Shown here: positions 1 to 10,186 of the stretch, piece by piece | Position numbering within the stretch: the stretch's first letter is position 1 | How the letters are laid out: each line of letters starts with the position of its first letter | Assembly: GCA_943324565.2 (NCBI GenBank) | Contig: CALPMC020000025.1 | Coordinates: 1 to 32,949, forward strand | Source: Chitinophaga pinensis | Lineage (GTDB): Bacteria; Bacteroidota; Bacteroidia; Flavobacteriales_D; Crocinitomicaceae | Length of the DNA: 32,949 nt | Direction: 5' to 3' | The notes under the pieces: model-generated | Told to the model about the DNA's origin: nothing | Seen by the model: the letters and a program-made list of their open reading frames with translations, nothing else | The model's database searches: none | Program-made: the position numbers and the translations under genes

Positions 1-52
1 CCCTATTTTGGCATTTAAAACCGCTAATTTTATACTCCAATTTTGAAAAAGC

Positions 53-3000
53 ATGTACCTAATTTTTGATACCGAAACAACAGGTTTACCACGTAATTTT
101 AACGCTCCAATAACTGATACCAGCAACTGGCCGCGTGTGGTTCAATTGGCGTGGCAGTTACACGATGAATTAGGAAACATAATTGAACACAAGGATTTCT
201 TAATAAAACCTACTGATTTCACTATTCCGTTCGATGCTGAACGCGTTCATGGTATTTCGACGGAATTGGCAAAACAAGGTGGCGATGAATTGGAAGACGT
301 ACTGTTTCTATTCAAAAAGGTGCTTCAAAAAGCAAAATTCATTGTTGGTCACAATCTGAAATTTGACGTCAATGTGATGGGTTGTGAGTTCGTTCGTTTG
401 GGCGAAGATTCTCCACTTGAAACAATGCCCGTTTTAGATACGTGTACCGAAGAATCGGCTAAATTGCTCGCCTTAATTGAGTTTTTTAAAAATGGTGACA
501 AGGGGCGAACGAAAACCGATAAATACGATAAACCGATTCTACTAAATGGACAGCCAGAAATTGAAAGTCAATTTTTTAAGACCTATCCAGCACCAAAAGC
601 AATTTTAGATTTACAAAGTAATTATAAGGATTGGGGTCAAGTTTCCATTGAAAATCGCTTGGAGATTTACCAAGAAATGCGCAAACAAAAATTCCCAACT
701 TTAGGTGAATTACACAGCGCATTGTTCAACGAAACTTTTGCTGAAGCACATAACGCTACAGCCGACGTAGAAGCAACTACACGTTGTTTTTTAGAACTAA
801 TTCGTAAAGAACATTATACGCTTGAAGAGCTACTTCAACAACCAGGTTATTTCGAAAATTTTCAAAAGAACAATCCAGCTCTAATCAAGCCAATTGGGTT
901 AATTCACACCAATCTTAAAGAAGAAAGTGCGAAACTTAAAGAAGTCTTAGAACCTAAGGAAAAACAAATTCAAGTTGTATCCGATGAACAGTTAAAAGGA
1001 CTTCACGATTTACCTTTTGCACATTTGCATAATCATTCTCAATATTCCATTTTACAGTCAACTTCCGAGATTAAATCCCTCATCAATGCGACAGCAAAAA
1101 TGGGAATGGAAGCAGTGGCTCTAACCGATACCGGAAATATGATGGCGGCTTTTCATTTTGAAAAAGCAGCAAGTGCTTATAACTCAAACCTTAAAAAAGA
1201 ACGTGCTGAAGCAGAAGAGAAAGGGGAGATTTTTACTAAAAAAGAGATTTTACCCATTATCGGTTGTGAATTCAATGTGTGTAGAAATCTAAACGATAAA
1301 ACACAAAAAGATAATGGTTATCAAATAGTCATTCTTGCTAAAAATAAAGATGGATACCAAAATTTAATCAAGTTGGCATCTATTGCCTACACAAAAGGAA
1401 TGTACTACGTTCCACGTATCGATAAAGAGGTAATCGAACAATACAAAAGTGACTTAATAGTTTTGTCAGGAAACTTGTATGGAGAAATCCCAAGTTTGTT
1501 ACTCAACGTTGGTGAAACACAGGCGGAGGAAGCACTTTTATGGTGGAAAGCGCAATTTGGTGCCGATTTTTACATCGAGCTAAGTCGCCACAACCTTGAA
1601 GTGGAAGATCGTGTTAATGCCGCATTGGTAAGTCTTGCTAGAAAACACGAAGTGAAAATTGTAGCGACAAACAATACATTTTATATCAACCGAGAAGATG
1701 CGGAAGCTCACGATGTTTTATTGTGCGTAAAGGACAACGAATTGGTTGAAACAGAAAAAGGACGAGGTCGTGGTTTTCGTTTTGGTTTAGAAAATGATGA
1801 GTATTATTTCAAATCGAAAGATGAGATGATTGCTTTGTTCAGCGATTTACCTGAAGCGATTGAAAACGTTGCGGAAATCATTGGAAAATGCGAACATTAT
1901 GCCTTGGCAAGAAACGTACTTTTGCCAGCTTTCGATATTCCTGCTGAGTTTACCGACCCTAAAGATGCTGAAGATGGTGGTAAAAGAGGAGAAAATAATT
2001 ACTTGCGTCATTTAACTTACGAAGGAGCAAAAAAACGCTATCCTGAAATTACGGATGAAATTCGCGACCGAATAGATTTTGAGTTGGCAACAGTGGAGAA
2101 AACAGGTTACCCCGGTTACTTTTTAATTGTTCAAGATTTTTGTCAAGCTTCCAGAGATATGGGCGTTTCCGTTGGTCCTGGTCGTGGTTCGGCAGCAGGT
2201 TCTGTTGTTGCATATTGCACTGGAATTACGAATGTTGACCCCATTAAATACGACTTACTATTTGAGCGTTTCTTGAATCCAGATCGTGTTTCGATGCCTG
2301 ATATCGATATCGATTTCGACGATGAAGGTCGTGGTCGCGTGATTGATTATGTAATCAATAAATACGGAGCAAACCAAGTAGCACAGATCATCACATATGG
2401 AACAATGGCGGCGAAATCATCCGTGAGAGACGCTGCACGTGTAATGAATTTATCGTTACCAGAAGCGGATCGTTTGGCGAAATTGTTACCAGATATTTCA
2501 CTTAAAAAGTTGTTCTCTTTTACCGAAGAACAATTAGTTGACAAACTTCGAAATCAAGATGAAGTCAACAATGCGAATGAATTACGTCGAATTGCACAAG
2601 GAACTGATTTACAAGCAAAGGTTCTTCAAAGAGCAATGGCAATCGAAGGTTCTGTTCGAAACACTGGAATTCACGCTTGTGGGGTGATTATTACGCCTGA
2701 TGATTTAACGAATTTCGTACCCGTTGCAACGGCAAAAGATTCGGATATGGTGTGTACGCAATATGACAATTCTGTTGCAGAATCTGCCGGATTGCTGAAA
2801 ATGGACTTCTTGGGATTAAAAACCTTGACATTAATTAAACATGCAGTTAAAAATGTTAAACAAAGACATGGAATTGAATTAGATCCAGATACTTTTCCGA
2901 TTGATGATGAGAAAACGTATGAGCTTTTTCAACGTGGTGAAACAGTTGGGATATTCCAATACGAATCTCCAGGTATGCAAAAATACTTGAAGGATTTAAA

Positions 3001-4600
3001 GCCAACGAAATTTGCCGATTTAATTGCGATGAATGCCTTGTATCGTCCAGGACCGATTGAGTATATTCCTTCATTTATTAAAAGAAAACATGGCGAGGAA
3101 GAAATCGTTTATGACTTAGCCGATTGCGAAGATAACTTGAAAGAAACGTATGGAATTACGGTTTACCAAGAGCAAGTAATGTTGTTGTCGCAACGTTTAA
3201 GTGATTTTACCAAAGGTGATGCCGACACGTTGCGTAAAGCGATGGGTAAAAAAGACCGTCCGACCTTGGATAAAATGAAACCAATGTTCTTGGAAAATGG
3301 AAAAGCGAAAGGTCACGATACAACCAAACTGGAGAAAATTTGGAAAGATTGGGAAGCATTTGCCTCTTACGCTTTCAACAAGTCACATTCCACATGTTAT
3401 GCTTGGGTTGCTTATCAAACGGCTTATTTAAAAGCAAATTATCCTGCTGAATACATGGCTTCAGTGTTAAGTAATAACATGAACGACATCAAGCAAGTTT
3501 CCTTTTTCATGGAAGAATGTAAGCGAATGGGAGTAGAGGTTTTAGGGCCTGATATCAACGAATCAAATTACGCATTTACTGTAAATAAAGAAGGCGCAGT
3601 TCGATTTGGATTAGGAGCAATTAAAGGTTTGGGAAGTTCGCCAATTGATGCAATTATTGACGAGCGCAATAAAGGAAATTTCAAATCGATTTTTGACTTA
3701 ACAAAACGCATTAATTTAAAAATTTGCAACAAGCGCGCATTTGAAAGTTTAGCGTATGCAGGAGGTTTTGATTCTTTTCAAAATGTACATCGCGCACAGT
3801 ATTTTGCCGTTGATACCAACAACAGAACTTTCCTAGAAAGCGCTGTGAAATACGGAGCAAGTTTTCAAGAATCGCAATCGTCGGCACAAGCTACCATGTT
3901 TGGTGAGTCAACAGGTACTTCAATGCCTGAGCCGCAAGTACCAAAATGCGAAGAATGGTCAGCAATTTACAAACTTAATCGTGAAAAAGAAGTCGTTGGG
4001 ATTTTTATCTCTGGTCATCCATTAGATGAATTTAAAGTGGAAATAGATTCTTTTTGTAAAGGAACCGTAGCAGCACTCAACGATGTGAAATCATACCTTG
4101 GTCAAAATTTTACAATTGCAGCGGTTGTCTCAGCAAGTGAACATCGTTTCACCAAAAAAGGAGATCCTTTCTCGACTTTGACACTTGAAGATTACACAGA
4201 TAGTTCACGCTTGTTTTTATTTAGTGAAAATCACCTGCGCTTCAAGCATTTTGCCGAGCCAGGAACTTTTGTGGTAATTACAGGCAGAGTAGAAATCCCA
4301 AGACATCGACAAGAACCTGAATTTGTGATTGGCTCAATTGAATTGTTACAAGAATTGCGCGATAAACGAACTAAGGGTTTAACAATCCGAATTTCGAATA
4401 CGGATTTATCATTTCTTTTGATTGATGCTTTGAATGAGGTAATAAATGAAAACATTGGCAATGTAGGTTTAAAGTTCACTATTTACGATTCCTTGGAAGG
4501 TCTTGAAATTGAAATGCCTTCACGCTCAATTAAAGTAAAACCCAGCAATGATTTGTTTAAGAAATTAGCGAAATTGGATGTTGAATTTAGGTTGAATTAA
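53..4600 (+). CDS. dnaE: DNA polymerase III alpha subunit with fused N-terminal DEDDh exonuclease
   Basis: Replicative DNA polymerase of 1515 residues, clearly longer than the usual ~1150-1200 for DnaE because a proofreading-type exonuclease precedes it. Exonuclease (about 1-260): D6/E8 in FDTETTG, D105 in HNLKFD, H233 and D238 in HNATADVEAT. The D105-H233 spacing is about 128 residues, so there is an insertion in the exonuclease fold. PHP domain (about 320-560): HxH at H326/H328, D359 and E406 are kept, but consensus positions read TDTGN instead of TDHGN and NNTF instead of NDxH. Polymerase core: GPGRGSAAGS, catalytic pair D750/D752 in MPDIDIDF, third Asp D918 in KMDFLGL. A helix-hairpin-helix segment lies near 1182-1215 and an OB fold near 1350-1430. 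The ATG at 53 puts the first exonuclease motif six residues in, which fits a true start. Identification is firm; loss of PHP metal binding is inferred. Confidence 0.97.
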   Translation: MYLIFDTETTGLPRNFNAPITDTSNWPRVVQLAWQLHDELGNIIEHKDFLIKPTDFTIPFDAERVHGISTELAKQGGDELEDVLFLFKKVLQKAKFIVGHNLKFDVNVMGCEFVRLGEDSPLETMPVLDTCTEESAKLLALIEFFKNGDKGRTKTDKYDKPILLNGQPEIESQFFKTYPAPKAILDLQSNYKDWGQVSIENRLEIYQEMRKQKFPTLGELHSALFNETFAEAHNATADVEATTRCFLELIRKEHYTLEELLQQPGYFENFQKNNPALIKPIGLIHTNLKEESAKLKEVLEPKEKQIQVVSDEQLKGLHDLPFAHLHNHSQYSILQSTSEIKSLINATAKMGMEAVALTDTGNMMAAFHFEKAASAYNSNLKKERAEAEEKGEIFTKKEILPIIGCEFNVCRNLNDKTQKDNGYQIVILAKNKDGYQNLIKLASIAYTKGMYYVPRIDKEVIEQYKSDLIVLSGNLYGEIPSLLLNVGETQAEEALLWWKAQFGADFYIELSRHNLEVEDRVNAALVSLARKHEVKIVATNNTFYINREDAEAHDVLLCVKDNELVETEKGRGRGFRFGLENDEYYFKSKDEMIALFSDLPEAIENVAEIIGKCEHYALARNVLLPAFDIPAEFTDPKDAEDGGKRGENNYLRHLTYEGAKKRYPEITDEIRDRIDFELATVEKTGYPGYFLIVQDFCQASRDMGVSVGPGRGSAAGSVVAYCTGITNVDPIKYDLLFERFLNPDRVSMPDIDIDFDDEGRGRVIDYVINKYGANQVAQIITYGTMAAKSSVRDAARVMNLSLPEADRLAKLLPDISLKKLFSFTEEQLVDKLRNQDEVNNANELRRIAQGTDLQAKVLQRAMAIEGSVRNTGIHACGVIITPDDLTNFVPVATAKDSDMVCTQYDNSVAESAGLLKMDFLGLKTLTLIKHAVKNVKQRHGIELDPDTFPIDDEKTYELFQRGETVGIFQYESPGMQKYLKDLKPTKFADLIAMNALYRPGPIEYIPSFIKRKHGEEEIVYDLADCEDNLKETYGITVYQEQVMLLSQRLSDFTKGDADTLRKAMGKKDRPTLDKMKPMFLENGKAKGHDTTKLEKIWKDWEAFASYAFNKSHSTCYAWVAYQTAYLKANYPAEYMASVLSNNMNDIKQVSFFMEECKRMGVEVLGPDINESNYAFTVNKEGAVRFGLGAIKGLGSSPIDAIIDERNKGNFKSIFDLTKRINLKICNKRAFESLAYAGGFDSFQNVHRAQYFAVDTNNRTFLESAVKYGASFQESQSSAQATMFGESTGTSMPEPQVPKCEEWSAIYKLNREKEVVGIFISGHPLDEFKVEIDSFCKGTVAALNDVKSYLGQNFTIAAVVSASEHRFTKKGDPFSTLTLEDYTDSSRLFLFSENHLRFKHFAEPGTFVVITGRVEIPRHRQEPEFVIGSIELLQELRDKRTKGLTIRISNTDLSFLLIDALNEVINENIGNVGLKFTIYDSLEGLEIEMPSRSIKVKPSNDLFKKLAKLDVEFRLN

Positions 4601-4637
4601 AGTATCTTGCCATTTAATTCCGATATAAAGTTGCTAA

Positions 4638-6815
4638 ATGACTAAATTTTTATTTTTTATTTTTCTTTTAATTTCTTTTTTCAGTTTAGCAACTGAAGAA
4701 GAGAGAAAAGCATTGCTAAAAAAAGTAAAATCGGCAGTAACAGAGCAACAAAAAATTATTACTTCTATTGAATTAACAGAGTTTTATGAATCGTATGATT
4801 ACCAAAAATGGCAAGATGAAATTCGTCAACTTAAGGATAAATTTAGAAATGTAAAAAATAAAAAAGTAAAAAATAAAATTGCATTATCACTTGCTAAAAA
4901 TGCACTTTCTACTGGGAATCAAGACGAATTTATTAAGTATTTTGAGTCATTAGACTTTGAAAATCTGGCATTTGATCGAGGTACTTTAACTGATTTCAAC
5001 TTTTTAAAAATCAAATCTTATTTAATTGACAAAAATTATCTGGAGGCCAAAGAATTAGCAATTCAAAATTTGGTAATAGCTAGACAAACTAGAAAAAATA
5101 GATTTGTTTCTGAATCCTATGCCACTTTGGCTGAGATTTATGCACTCCAAAACAATATGGATTCAGCATACATTTGTGCAAGCTATTGTACAAGTTTTGG
5201 AAAGCGTTCTGACACAAAGCAAAGTCTTTTTAAAGCACTTCATTTGCAGGCAACAATATTTGCTTACTTTGAAAATTATGAAGCCGCCGTTAACAAAGAA
5301 TTGCAGGTACTTCAATTGGCTGAGGGAGATAATAATTTGTATTACCAAGTTCTTTCCTTTCAAGGAGTTGCCTTATATTCATTGGAAATAAAGAACTTAG
5401 ATGAGGCGCTAATTTACTTGACTCGTTCCAACGATTTAAATTTAAAGCTGAAAGATAAACGAATAAATGCAATCAACTCTTTAATCGAAGCTGGAATTTA
5501 TGTAAATAAAGGACAATTTAAAGAAGCATTAAAAACAGTAAATACAATTGAATCGTATTTCAAGTTGAATCGAAATTTGAATAGTTTAGGGAATTGTGAG
5601 TTGTTAAAAGGAATCATTGAACTGAAAATGAAACGTTTTCAAAAAAGTTTGGCAGCTTTTGCATCAGCTACGTTTTATTTCAATCGTTCAGGAAATCAAG
5701 CGAATTTAAACTTAGTAATTCAATTTGTTGGTGAAGTTTATCTACTAAAAAAAGAGTTGAATAAAGCAGAGAATTACTTAAAAATTGCAGCTACTGAAAA
5801 TGAAAAAAGGGGTTTAAAGTCTGTAAAAACCCAATCAATTTATAAGCTTTTAAGTCAACTTTATTTTGAAAAAAATCAACTTCAGAAAGCCGTTAAATAT
5901 CAGTTTTTATATTTGGAATTTTTAGAGAAAAATACAATTTTGAGTTCGGCAGCAACAGTTGCAAGAATGACGGAAGGAAACCTTAGGGAAGAAAGAGAAC
6001 GATTAATTGAATTTCAAAAGGAATCGATCGAAAAGCAAAAAAAGGAGAAAGAAATTAAAAGTTTACAGTTAAGTAGGCAGTTGTTTATAGCTATAATCAT
6101 TATTGGTTTAGTGATAGTTGGATTCATTTTTTACATTTTGCGCTTGCGTCAAGAAAAATTAAAACAAAAGCAACGCGAAATGGAGTTGTCACAATCTTTG
6201 TTGAGAACACAAATGAATCCGCATTTTATTTTCAATGCAATGTCAGTAATTCAAAGCTATATTTATTCCAATGAACCTGATAAATCTTCTCAGTTTTTGG
6301 TCAATTTTTCACGCTTAATTCGATTGATATTAGAAAATTCACCCAAAGAATTTATTCCGATTGAGCTAGAAACAGAGATATTAGAAAAATACTTACAGGC
6401 ACAAAAAATGCGTTTTGAGAACCGATTTAGTTACAGTCTAGAAATCGATGAATCGTTAATCGCAGCAAGTGCAATGGTTCCACCGATGATTACCCAACCT
6501 TTTGTGGAAAACTCAATTGAGCACGGTCAACTTCATACAATCGAAAATGGACACATAACCATTCGGATTTCGCAAGTTGATACAATGATTCAAATTCAAA
6601 TTTCAGATAATGGAGTAGGAAGGAAAGGTGCACAAAAAACTAAAAAAATTAAATCTCATAAAAGCATGGCGATAAATATCACCAAAGAACGCATAGAAAT
6701 CATTAATTTTAAATACAAAAAACAAGGAAGTATCCAAATGGAAGATTTGGATAAAAAGAAACAAACAGGAACTGTAGTAACTATTTTGCTTCCATTACAT
6801 ATAGACACTGACTAA
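4638..6815 (+). CDS. TPR-containing LytS/YehU-type sensor histidine kinase
   Basis: Sensor kinase of 725 residues. An N-terminal hydrophobic signal (residues 1-18) precedes a helical region with TPR-like repeats (about 80-440, for example the AEIYALQNNMDSAYICA type). One transmembrane helix (about 481-503, LFIAIIIIGLVIVGF) is followed by a charged coiled coil and a His_kinase (PF06580-type) domain. The phospho-acceptor is H529 in RTQMNPHFIFNA. The ATPase N-box is PPMITQPFVENSIEHG and the G1-like box is ISDNGVGRKG. By topology the TPRs should be periplasmic and the kinase cytoplasmic. It is followed 10 bp later by a LytTR response regulator, its likely partner. The ligand is unknown; TPR-LytS kinases of this layout are common in Bacteroidota. 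Confidence 0.9.
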   Translation: MTKFLFFIFLLISFFSLATEEERKALLKKVKSAVTEQQKIITSIELTEFYESYDYQKWQDEIRQLKDKFRNVKNKKVKNKIALSLAKNALSTGNQDEFIKYFESLDFENLAFDRGTLTDFNFLKIKSYLIDKNYLEAKELAIQNLVIARQTRKNRFVSESYATLAEIYALQNNMDSAYICASYCTSFGKRSDTKQSLFKALHLQATIFAYFENYEAAVNKELQVLQLAEGDNNLYYQVLSFQGVALYSLEIKNLDEALIYLTRSNDLNLKLKDKRINAINSLIEAGIYVNKGQFKEALKTVNTIESYFKLNRNLNSLGNCELLKGIIELKMKRFQKSLAAFASATFYFNRSGNQANLNLVIQFVGEVYLLKKELNKAENYLKIAATENEKRGLKSVKTQSIYKLLSQLYFEKNQLQKAVKYQFLYLEFLEKNTILSSAATVARMTEGNLREERERLIEFQKESIEKQKKEKEIKSLQLSRQLFIAIIIIGLVIVGFIFYILRLRQEKLKQKQREMELSQSLLRTQMNPHFIFNAMSVIQSYIYSNEPDKSSQFLVNFSRLIRLILENSPKEFIPIELETEILEKYLQAQKMRFENRFSYSLEIDESLIAASAMVPPMITQPFVENSIEHGQLHTIENGHITIRISQVDTMIQIQISDNGVGRKGAQKTKKIKSHKSMAINITKERIEIINFKYKKQGSIQMEDLDKKKQTGTVVTILLPLHIDTD

Positions 6816-6825
6816 AACCTTACAA

Positions 6826-7566
6826 ATGAAAAAAGTACTTGTAATAGATGATGAAAAACCAACGAGAGATTTCATTAAACGCTTAATTGATTCATATAAT
6901 TTTGGTATTGAGGTTTTTACAGATGGGGAAAATGTCGCAACTGGAGTTGAAGCAATTCATCGCTTGAAACCAGATTTAGTGATTTTGGATATTCAAATGC
7001 CCGACGGTAATGGATTTGATGTCTTAAAATCTATTCCTGTTAAGAGTTTTGAGGTAATTTTTATAACTGCTTTTCAAGAATTTGCCGTTCAAGCTATTAA
7101 GTTCAGTGCCTTGGATTATATTCTTAAACCAATTGATTCTGATGAATTAAAACAAACAATTAATAACGCATTGAATACAATTACACGAAAAACAGATGAA
7201 AGTCAGTTAAGTGTATTACAGCATAATATGCAGCAAAATTCTAAGCGTAAATTGGTTTTAAAAACACAAGAAAGTGTTCATATTGTAGAAATTGACGACA
7301 TTGTTCGCTGCGAATCAGACAAGAATTATACGCTATTTTATTTTTTAAATGCGAAGAAAATTTTAGTTTCAAAAACACTGAAAGATTTTGATATTTTACT
7401 TTCAGGTTTAACGTTCTTTAGGGCTCAACAATCTCATTTAATCAACCTTAATTACGTTGAACGTTATGACCGCCACGAAGGGACAATTATCATGAAAGAC
7501 GGTTCAGCAATTCCTCTTGCTTTGGCTAGAAAAGAGCAGTTCTTTGAGATTTTGGATGCTATGTAA
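6826..7566 (+). CDS. LytTR-family response regulator
   Basis: Response regulator of 246 residues, 10 bp behind the LytS-type kinase and almost certainly co-transcribed with it. The receiver domain (1-120) has the acidic pair D8/D9, phospho-acceptor D55 in LVILDIQMPDG, T81 and K101 in ILKPID, so it looks fully phosphorylatable. The C-terminal LytTR DNA-binding domain (about 140-242) carries typical segments such as IVRCESDKNYTLFYF and FFRAQQSHLINLNYV. It should bind a direct repeat upstream of its targets when phosphorylated; no target can be named from this window. It converges on the SGNH/MBOAT pair with only 9 bp between stop codons, so there is no room for a separate terminator. Confidence 0.94.
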   Translation: MKKVLVIDDEKPTRDFIKRLIDSYNFGIEVFTDGENVATGVEAIHRLKPDLVILDIQMPDGNGFDVLKSIPVKSFEVIFITAFQEFAVQAIKFSALDYILKPIDSDELKQTINNALNTITRKTDESQLSVLQHNMQQNSKRKLVLKTQESVHIVEIDDIVRCESDKNYTLFYFLNAKKILVSKTLKDFDILLSGLTFFRAQQSHLINLNYVERYDRHEGTIIMKDGSAIPLALARKEQFFEILDAM

Positions 7567-7575
7567 TTATAGCAA

Positions 7576-8490
7576 TCAAACCTTTTGAATGATACTATCC
7601 ATTATTAATGTAAATTTTTTTGAGCCAATTTCATTGAGATGATCAGCATCAAAAAAGTCACTAGCTTCAAATGATGGGTAATCCAATAAATTATAATAAT
7701 AGGTGTTTTTATTTTTTGAAACAAGTGATTTTACGTAGCTAATTGTGTTTTTCAATTGCTGAGGTTCTAACCTATCAGTATATGTTTTATAAGCAGGACA
7801 AGTAATGAAAATAACTTTCATTTTTTTATCTTTTGCAAATTTGATGATTGATTTGAGTGCTTTTTCGTTTTTAGGTAAGCTTACATTATTTTCTGTTTTT
7901 TTTGTGTGATTCGATGCTGCTTCTTTACCCGTTTCTTCTAAATCTTTTCCGTCTTTTGAATTAAATGCAGTGCCATAACCTAATTTATTACAGCTGATAT
8001 CAGATCTTTTGTTGTGATAAAATGATTTTAATCGCACGATATTTTTCAAAAGTTTACCGTTTAAAATTTCAAAATTATTTCTGATTTCAAAACTTTTTAA
8101 ATCAAAATAAAGCGTATAGTTTTTAACTCGCCACTTTTCAATTCCATCTTCAATACTCGAATACATGGAATTATAATTAACAGGAACAACAATAAGTTTT
8201 AATTTCTTCCACTGTTTTTTATACTTGTTTAATATAGCAAAATCGTAGTTTAATGACTGTGATCCATGAGCGCAATTAAAACTTTTATATTTCGAAAATA
8301 CAGGATTTATTCCATAAAGAATGTGGGAATTTCCTAAATAAAGCACCTCAATTTCTTTAGCATTTTTATCCAAATAATTTCTTTTGTAAGTGTAGTCATT
8401 TGGAATATTTCGAAGTAAAAATTCAAATGAAATCATTCCTATAATTATCGGGATAAAAAATAGTATTAGGAGTTTTAAAAATTTTTTCAT
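7576..8490 (-). CDS. SGNH/DltD-like membrane-anchored protein, partner of MBOAT acyltransferase
   Basis: 304 residues with an N-terminal membrane anchor (about 6-26, LLILFFIPIIIGMISFEF). It has the weak signature of an SGNH-hydrolase fold. The block-I-like motif is YLGNSHILYG with S55, and the C-terminal DxxH motif is FFDADHLNEIG with D281 and H284. Such proteins are usual companions of MBOAT O-acyltransferases (compare DltB/DltD and AlgI/AlgJ/AlgX), and this gene begins 2 bp after the MBOAT gene ends. The inferred role is the periplasmic half of an acyl-transfer system for an exopolysaccharide or other envelope glycan. The substrate cannot be read from the sequence. The middle of the protein (about 150-200) is polar and low in recognisable motifs. 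Confidence 0.72.
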   Translation of the reverse strand: MKKFLKLLILFFIPIIIGMISFEFLLRNIPNDYTYKRNYLDKNAKEIEVLYLGNSHILYGINPVFSKYKSFNCAHGSQSLNYDFAILNKYKKQWKKLKLIVVPVNYNSMYSSIEDGIEKWRVKNYTLYFDLKSFEIRNNFEILNGKLLKNIVRLKSFYHNKRSDISCNKLGYGTAFNSKDGKDLEETGKEAASNHTKKTENNVSLPKNEKALKSIIKFAKDKKMKVIFITCPAYKTYTDRLEPQQLKNTISYVKSLVSKNKNTYYYNLLDYPSFEASDFFDADHLNEIGSKKFTLIMDSIIQKV

Positions 8491-8492
8491 TG

Positions 8493-9929
8493 TTAAAATT
8501 GGAAATAAATAAATTGTTGTTCAGAACCTGCAAAATAAAAAATTGCAAAAACTAGGAGGTAATAAAATCCCCATCTAATTACTCGTGGAAGGCGAAATCC
8601 AAATTTTTCGAGCGCGTACTGATTTTCTCTACCGTTCCACTCAATTAACAGAAAAAACACCAAAAGAATGAATAATATGTAGAGTTTAACGGTTGGAACT
8701 GTAAGAATTGATTCATTGCAAATTCCCCCAATGTAGTTTAATGCATGACTTACACTTTCTGCACGAAAGAAAATCCATGCGAAAACAGTCAATGAGAAGG
8801 TTAATATAATTGCAATTAGTTCTTTAATTGTTGGTAACAATCGGCCTTTTGCGACAATTTCTAAGTTATTTCTATTCGTATTAAATAGTATTGAAGGCAT
8901 AATGAATAAGGCGTTCAATAAGCCCCAAATTATAAAGGTCCAATTTGCACCATGCCAAAATCCACTGACTAAAAAGATGATGAATGTATTTCTTACCTTC
9001 GACCAAGTTCCTCCTTTACTTCCACCTAGTGGAATGTATAAGTAGTCGCGAAACCAAGTGGATAAAGAAATGTGCCAGCGTCGCCAAAATTCTGCTATGT
9101 CTCTTGAAAAGTAGGGAAATGAAAAATTGCGCAACAATTCAATTCCAAAAAGTCGGGCTGTTCCCAAAGCAATATCTGAATAACCTGAAAAGTCACCATA
9201 AATTTGAAATGTAAAAAAGATGGCTCCTAGAATTAGGGTACCTCCGCCATAATCTGCTGAATTATTAAAAATTTGATTTGCGAATTCAGAACATTGATCT
9301 GCAATAACTACTTTTTTGAATAAGCCCCATAAAATCTGGCGTAAACCATCCACTGCTTTGGAAAAATCAAATGTTCGTTTTTTTTGAATTTGTGGAAGTA
9401 AATGAGTTGCTCTTTCAATTGGTCCAGCAACAAGCAATGGGAAAAAACTCACAAAAACGGAATAGTCAATAAAATTTTTCTCTGCTTTTATTCTGTCTTT
9501 GTAAATGTCAATAACATAAGAAATTCCATGAAAAGTATAAAATGAAATTCCAACTGGTAATATTACCGATAAGGTCCAAGGGTTGATTTCTACTCCAACA
9601 TTGGATAAAGCGTTAGCAAATGATTCCGCAAAAAAGTTATAATATTTGAAAACACCTAAAAAACCAAGGTTTACAATCATACTCAACCAAAACCAAAAGC
9701 GTTTATTTTTTTGATTTTCAGCCTCCGACATTTTTATTCCTGTGTAGAAATCTAAAATAGTTGAAAATACTAAAAGAAATAAAAAACGCCAATCCCAACA
9801 GGCATAAAAAAAGTAACTGGAAACGAGTAATAAAATATTTTGAAGCTTTGAATTACTAGTTGTAGCAAACCAATAAAGGAAAAACACAACAGGTAAAAAC
9901 AAGGCAAAATTGATTGAATTAAAGAGCAT
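8493..9929 (-). CDS. MBOAT-family membrane-bound O-acyltransferase
   Basis: 478-residue polytopic membrane protein of the AlgI/DltB/PatA type. Hallmarks are the segment FWRRWHISLSTWFRDYLYIPLGG and the active-site histidine H326 in GFWHGANWTF. The N terminus (NSINFALFLPVVFFLYW) is typical of the family. Members move acyl groups, usually acetyl, from the cytoplasm to an extracytoplasmic glycan, working with an SGNH-like partner; such a partner follows directly on the same strand. No glycan biosynthesis genes are nearby, so the acceptor is unknown. The length is normal for the family and no key residue is missing. Confidence 0.94.
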   Translation of the reverse strand: MLFNSINFALFLPVVFFLYWFATTSNSKLQNILLLVSSYFFYACWDWRFLFLLVFSTILDFYTGIKMSEAENQKNKRFWFWLSMIVNLGFLGVFKYYNFFAESFANALSNVGVEINPWTLSVILPVGISFYTFHGISYVIDIYKDRIKAEKNFIDYSVFVSFFPLLVAGPIERATHLLPQIQKKRTFDFSKAVDGLRQILWGLFKKVVIADQCSEFANQIFNNSADYGGGTLILGAIFFTFQIYGDFSGYSDIALGTARLFGIELLRNFSFPYFSRDIAEFWRRWHISLSTWFRDYLYIPLGGSKGGTWSKVRNTFIIFLVSGFWHGANWTFIIWGLLNALFIMPSILFNTNRNNLEIVAKGRLLPTIKELIAIILTFSLTVFAWIFFRAESVSHALNYIGGICNESILTVPTVKLYILFILLVFFLLIEWNGRENQYALEKFGFRLPRVIRWGFYYLLVFAIFYFAGSEQQFIYFQF

Positions 9930-10186
9930 GTTTTTATTGTTTTATACTGCTTATTGACAATTTTGAAATTAGGGTTCAACAAGTTAATGGTATTTACTGA
10001 GTTTTATTTTCTTAAATTCAAATAACAAATGCAACTTTTAGATTTGATTATTTTATGTGGGATAATTTTTTTGTTTATCGCTAAAGTTAGTAGGTTTTAA
10101 TTTCATTTGTTTTCTCAAATTTAAAAATAAATGCTTACAATAAACAAGGTGAAAATGCCATTTATAAATGTTTTTTAGCTATTAAT
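9930..10186. other. AT-rich divergent intergenic region
   Basis: Spacer between the divergent MBOAT and LuxR-type genes (to 10242 including the promoter annotated separately). I see no open frame with protein-like content, no strong hairpin and no RNA gene. It presumably holds promoters for both sides; no convincing TAnnTTTG box is visible for the MBOAT gene. Confidence 0.5.

Noticed and set aside
5104..5391. Short reading frame overlapping the LytS-type kinase, and similar antisense frames under dnaE, topA and ClpP
   Set aside because: They lie wholly inside well-supported genes in other frames, have no promoter and no protein-like motifs.
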